A DNA stretch of 35,863 bases, taken from Phycisphaerales bacterium PN19_bin_20. Its GTDB lineage: Bacteria > Planctomycetota > Phycisphaerae > Phycisphaerales > UBA1924. Positions 33,698 through 35,863 of the stretch are shown here, piece after piece. The position numbers and the translations under genes are program-made. Under the pieces are notes generated by a model. That model searched no databases. It was not told the origin of the DNA and saw only the letters and a list, made by a program, of their open reading frames with translations. Position 1 is the first letter of the stretch. Every line of letters starts with the position of its first letter. The stretch covers positions 1 to 35,863 of the forward strand of contig JAJOLK010000025.1 of NCBI GenBank assembly GCA_021173225.1, in the 5' to 3' direction.

Positions 33698-35629
33698 ATG
33701 ACCGCCACCACACTCGCCGGCACACTCGCGATCAAACTCACACGCATCACTATCGCCCCGCTCGTTGCGCTGCTCGCGCTGGCCGTCGCCGCCACCTGCG
33801 CCCACGCGCAGACCTACACCAACAACCAGCCCATCGACATGACCCAGAACTCAGGCCTGGGCGTCCCCTATCCCAGCACCATCGGCGTCACCGGCGGGCC
33901 CACCTTTATCACCGCCGTCAGGGTCCAGTTCCGCATGATCAACGGCGACATCGCCGGGCCCAGCCTCCTGCTCGTCGCGCCCACCGGCCAACGCGTCGTC
34001 CTCTGGAACGTCCCCTCCACCGGCGGCGGCAGCGGCGGCGGCTTTGACTTCACCGTCAACCTCTACGACGGCGGACCCACGCCCCCACAGCAAGAGCCAA
34101 ACGCGCCCCCGTCCTCCATCTCCCTGGGGCTCTTTGACGGCACCTACGCCTTCTCACCCACCAACCTCCGCAACGACTTTCCCTGGCCAACACTCTTACC
34201 CAACCCAACCCCCAGCAACTTCCTCTCCTCACTGAGCGGCAGCAATGCCAACGGCACCTGGAGCCTCCACGCCATCAACGCCAACTGGGCCGGAAGCCCC
34301 AGCCTCAACCAGCTCCGCGGCACCATCCCAAGCTGGAGCATCTCCTTCAACGAAACGCTCCCTGTCTGGCAGGCACCGCCCGTCAGCCGGCGCTTCAGCT
34401 ACCAGGGCCGCCTCACCGGCCCCGGCGGCGCGCCCGTCAACGTCAACTCAGACGTCCGCATCGCCCTCTGGAAGAACGAGACCGCCACCGACACCGGCGC
34501 CCTCGCGCTCGCGCAACAGGTCTTTAACGGCCTGCAGGTCCGTGACGGGCTCGTCAACCTGACCCTCTGGGCACCCGCCGCCGCCTTCAACAACGCCGAG
34601 CTCTTTGCCGAGGTTGAGGTCCGCTCACCCGCTGGCATCGGCGCTTTCACCAAGCTCACCCCGCGCCAGCGAATCACTGCCGCACCAAGCGCGCAGTACG
34701 CCGTCAAGGCCGGGCTCGCCGACAACGCCACCAACGCCATCAACGCCGTGACCGCCACTTCAGTCCCCTGGAACGGCGTCACCAGCGTCCCCGACAACGT
34801 CGCAAACCCCTTCTCACCCTGGTTTGCCGCTCCCAACGGCATCGCCTACTCAGGCCGCGTCGGCATCAACACCTCCACGCCCGCCGCGCCCCTCCACGTC
34901 CGCGGCGCCTTCGGCTCGCTCATCTCACCCAACGTCAGCTCATCACTCGTCCTTGACAGCCTCAACGGCAGCTACCTCAGCTTCATCTCCGCCAACAACG
35001 AGAACGGCATCCTCTTCGGCGGCCGCACCAACAGCGCCGAAGACGCCGGAATCATCTACAACAACAACGCCCTCGGCGGATTCCAGTTCCGCACCGGCGG
35101 CAACGTCACTCGACTCACCATCACCAACACCGGCAGCGTTGGCATCGGTACCACCAGCCCCGACCAGACCCTCAGCGTCAACGGCAACGCCTCAAAGTCT
35201 GGAGGCGGCTCGTGGGCCAGCTTCTCCGATCAACGCCTCAAGGACGACATCAACCCGCTCGCCGGCACGCTCGACCGACTGTTGACCCTCCACGGCGTCA
35301 GCTTCCACTACAAAGACCCCGCCGCCATCAACGAGCTCACAGGCACCCAGATCGGCCTGCTCGCACAAGAGGTCGAACGCGTCTTCCCGCAGTGGGTGCA
35401 GACCGCCGGCAACGGCTACAAGCAAGTCACCTACCGAGGCTGGGAAGCCCTCACCATCGAGGCCCTCCGCGACCTGCGGGCCGAGAAGGACAGGCAGATC
35501 GATACGCTAAAGTCCGACGCGGCCAATCGCGATGCCGAGTCGATCATCAAGCAGCGCGAGATCGATCAACTCAAGGCGCGCCTCGCGGCGATCGAGGCCG
35601 CGCTCTCGAAGTTGACCAATACCAAGTAA
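33698..35629 (+). CDS. Secreted P-domain protein with C-terminal S74 (tail-fibre chaperone) domain
   Basis: The 643-residue protein has a long signal peptide ending AHA before QTYTN (about residue 38). Residues about 40-220 resemble a proprotein-convertase P-domain (ITAVRVQFRMINGDIAGPSLLLVAPTGQRVVLW). The middle has an FSYQGRLTGPGGAPV segment and two VGIGTTSP-type motifs (near 395 and 485) of the sort found in fibre and surface proteins. The end carries a peptidase S74-like intramolecular chaperone: FSDQRLKDDINPL with the expected Ser-Asp, and IGLLAQEVERVFPQWV. A coiled coil of about 50 residues follows. S74 domains help trimeric fibres fold and may cut themselves off. It is probably a secreted or surface adhesin-like protein (inference). 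The ATG at 33698 has GGAG six bases upstream, better than an ATG four codons earlier. Confidence 0.8.
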   Translation: MTATTLAGTLAIKLTRITIAPLVALLALAVAATCAHAQTYTNNQPIDMTQNSGLGVPYPSTIGVTGGPTFITAVRVQFRMINGDIAGPSLLLVAPTGQRVVLWNVPSTGGGSGGGFDFTVNLYDGGPTPPQQEPNAPPSSISLGLFDGTYAFSPTNLRNDFPWPTLLPNPTPSNFLSSLSGSNANGTWSLHAINANWAGSPSLNQLRGTIPSWSISFNETLPVWQAPPVSRRFSYQGRLTGPGGAPVNVNSDVRIALWKNETATDTGALALAQQVFNGLQVRDGLVNLTLWAPAAAFNNAELFAEVEVRSPAGIGAFTKLTPRQRITAAPSAQYAVKAGLADNATNAINAVTATSVPWNGVTSVPDNVANPFSPWFAAPNGIAYSGRVGINTSTPAAPLHVRGAFGSLISPNVSSSLVLDSLNGSYLSFISANNENGILFGGRTNSAEDAGIIYNNNALGGFQFRTGGNVTRLTITNTGSVGIGTTSPDQTLSVNGNASKSGGGSWASFSDQRLKDDINPLAGTLDRLLTLHGVSFHYKDPAAINELTGTQIGLLAQEVERVFPQWVQTAGNGYKQVTYRGWEALTIEALRDLRAEKDRQIDTLKSDAANRDAESIIKQREIDQLKARLAAIEAALSKLTNTK

Positions 35630-35708
35630 CCCACCCAGACCGTCCGTCTCACCCCACCAGTTCCGCGCACCCCACAACAGTTCCCAGATTCTTAACAGGA
35701 GATCCTTC

Positions 35709-35863
35709 ATGCGTTCGTTGACCTCGCTTCCCGCACTGGCCATCGCCGCGCTCGGCACCGTCCTGCTGATGCTGACCCCCGCGGCCCAAGCGCAGACGTA
35801 CAGCAACGCCGCGGCCATCAACATGCCGACATCAACCGGTGACGGGCGCGCCACGCTTTATCC
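35709..35863 (+). CDS. Start of a second related secreted protein, cut by the window edge
   Basis: An ATG at 35709 with AGGAG seven bases upstream opens a frame to the end of the window, giving about 51 residues. It begins with a signal peptide (MRSLTSLPALAIAALGTVLL and onward) ending AQA before QTYSN. The mature start, QTYSNAAAINMPTSTGDGRATLYP, closely resembles QTYTNNQPIDMTQNSGLGVPYP of the preceding gene. It therefore looks like a tandem paralog, 79 bases downstream on the same strand and possibly in the same transcript. Whether it also has the S74 domain cannot be seen. Confidence 0.8.
   Translation, partial: MRSLTSLPALAIAALGTVLLMLTPAAQAQTYSNAAAINMPTSTGDGRATLY

Noticed and set aside
1..35863. 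CRISPR arrays, tRNA or rRNA genes, insertion sequences, prophage
   Set aside because: None was recognised; the only tandem repeats are the short ones listed, and the S74 domain alone does not indicate a prophage.

Overview
The window is GC-rich bacterial chromosome. It most resembles a planctomycete of the Phycisphaerae/Phycisphaerales type. This is inferred from a secreted PhoX-like protein with a C-terminal dockerin-like module ending in Cys-Asn, from secreted squalene-cyclase-repeat and P-domain/S74 proteins, from an exosortase beside exopolysaccharide genes, and from weak or absent Shine-Dalgarno sequences at several starts. No tRNA, rRNA, CRISPR array, insertion sequence or phage module was seen.

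Region 1 (1-3475, minus strand plus a relic): a frameshifted C-terminal remnant that looks like a CPBP intramembrane protease, then a D-lactate dehydrogenase-type enzyme, a tandem universal stress protein and an isolated nuoB. Region 2 (3578-19150, all minus strand, read right to left): an exopolysaccharide/exosortase locus. In transcription order it holds an SLBB outer-membrane export lipoprotein, an exosortase fused to an EpsI domain, a 1517-residue TPR protein, a Wzz/BY-kinase-like protein whose Walker A lysine is missing, an NDP-sugar epimerase/dehydratase, a polyprenyl-phosphate sugar-1-phosphate transferase, a YihY-family membrane protein and a small lipoprotein. The layout parallels EPS/exosortase loci of other Gram-negative bacteria. 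The transferase would start the lipid-linked sugar, the epimerase would supply a nucleotide sugar, the Wzz protein and SLBB lipoprotein would set chain length and export, and the exosortase would process surface proteins. No protein in the window carries an obvious PEP-CTERM-like tail.

Region 3 (19151-24496): a long regulatory-looking gap, lipoyl synthase with a G-rich low-complexity insertion, a secreted TIGR03118-family beta-propeller, and divergently a PhoX-like dockerin protein followed by a good intrinsic terminator. Region 4 (24725-33348): a secreted squalene-cyclase-repeat protein, a type II secretion pair (GspE ATPase and GspD secretin), a divergent BtuF-like cobalamin-binding protein and a convergent 3-hydroxybutyryl-CoA dehydrogenase. 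Region 5 (33698-35863): a secreted P-domain/S74 (tail-fibre chaperone) protein followed by the start of a second, related secreted gene cut by the window edge.

The most unusual items are the lysine-less BY-kinase next to an exosortase-EpsI fusion and a giant TPR protein, a five-run G-quadruplex motif immediately after the stop codon of the export gene, a second G-rich motif that encodes an insertion in lipoyl synthase, and repeat and palindrome clusters in the gaps at 19151-19796 and 22079-22528.
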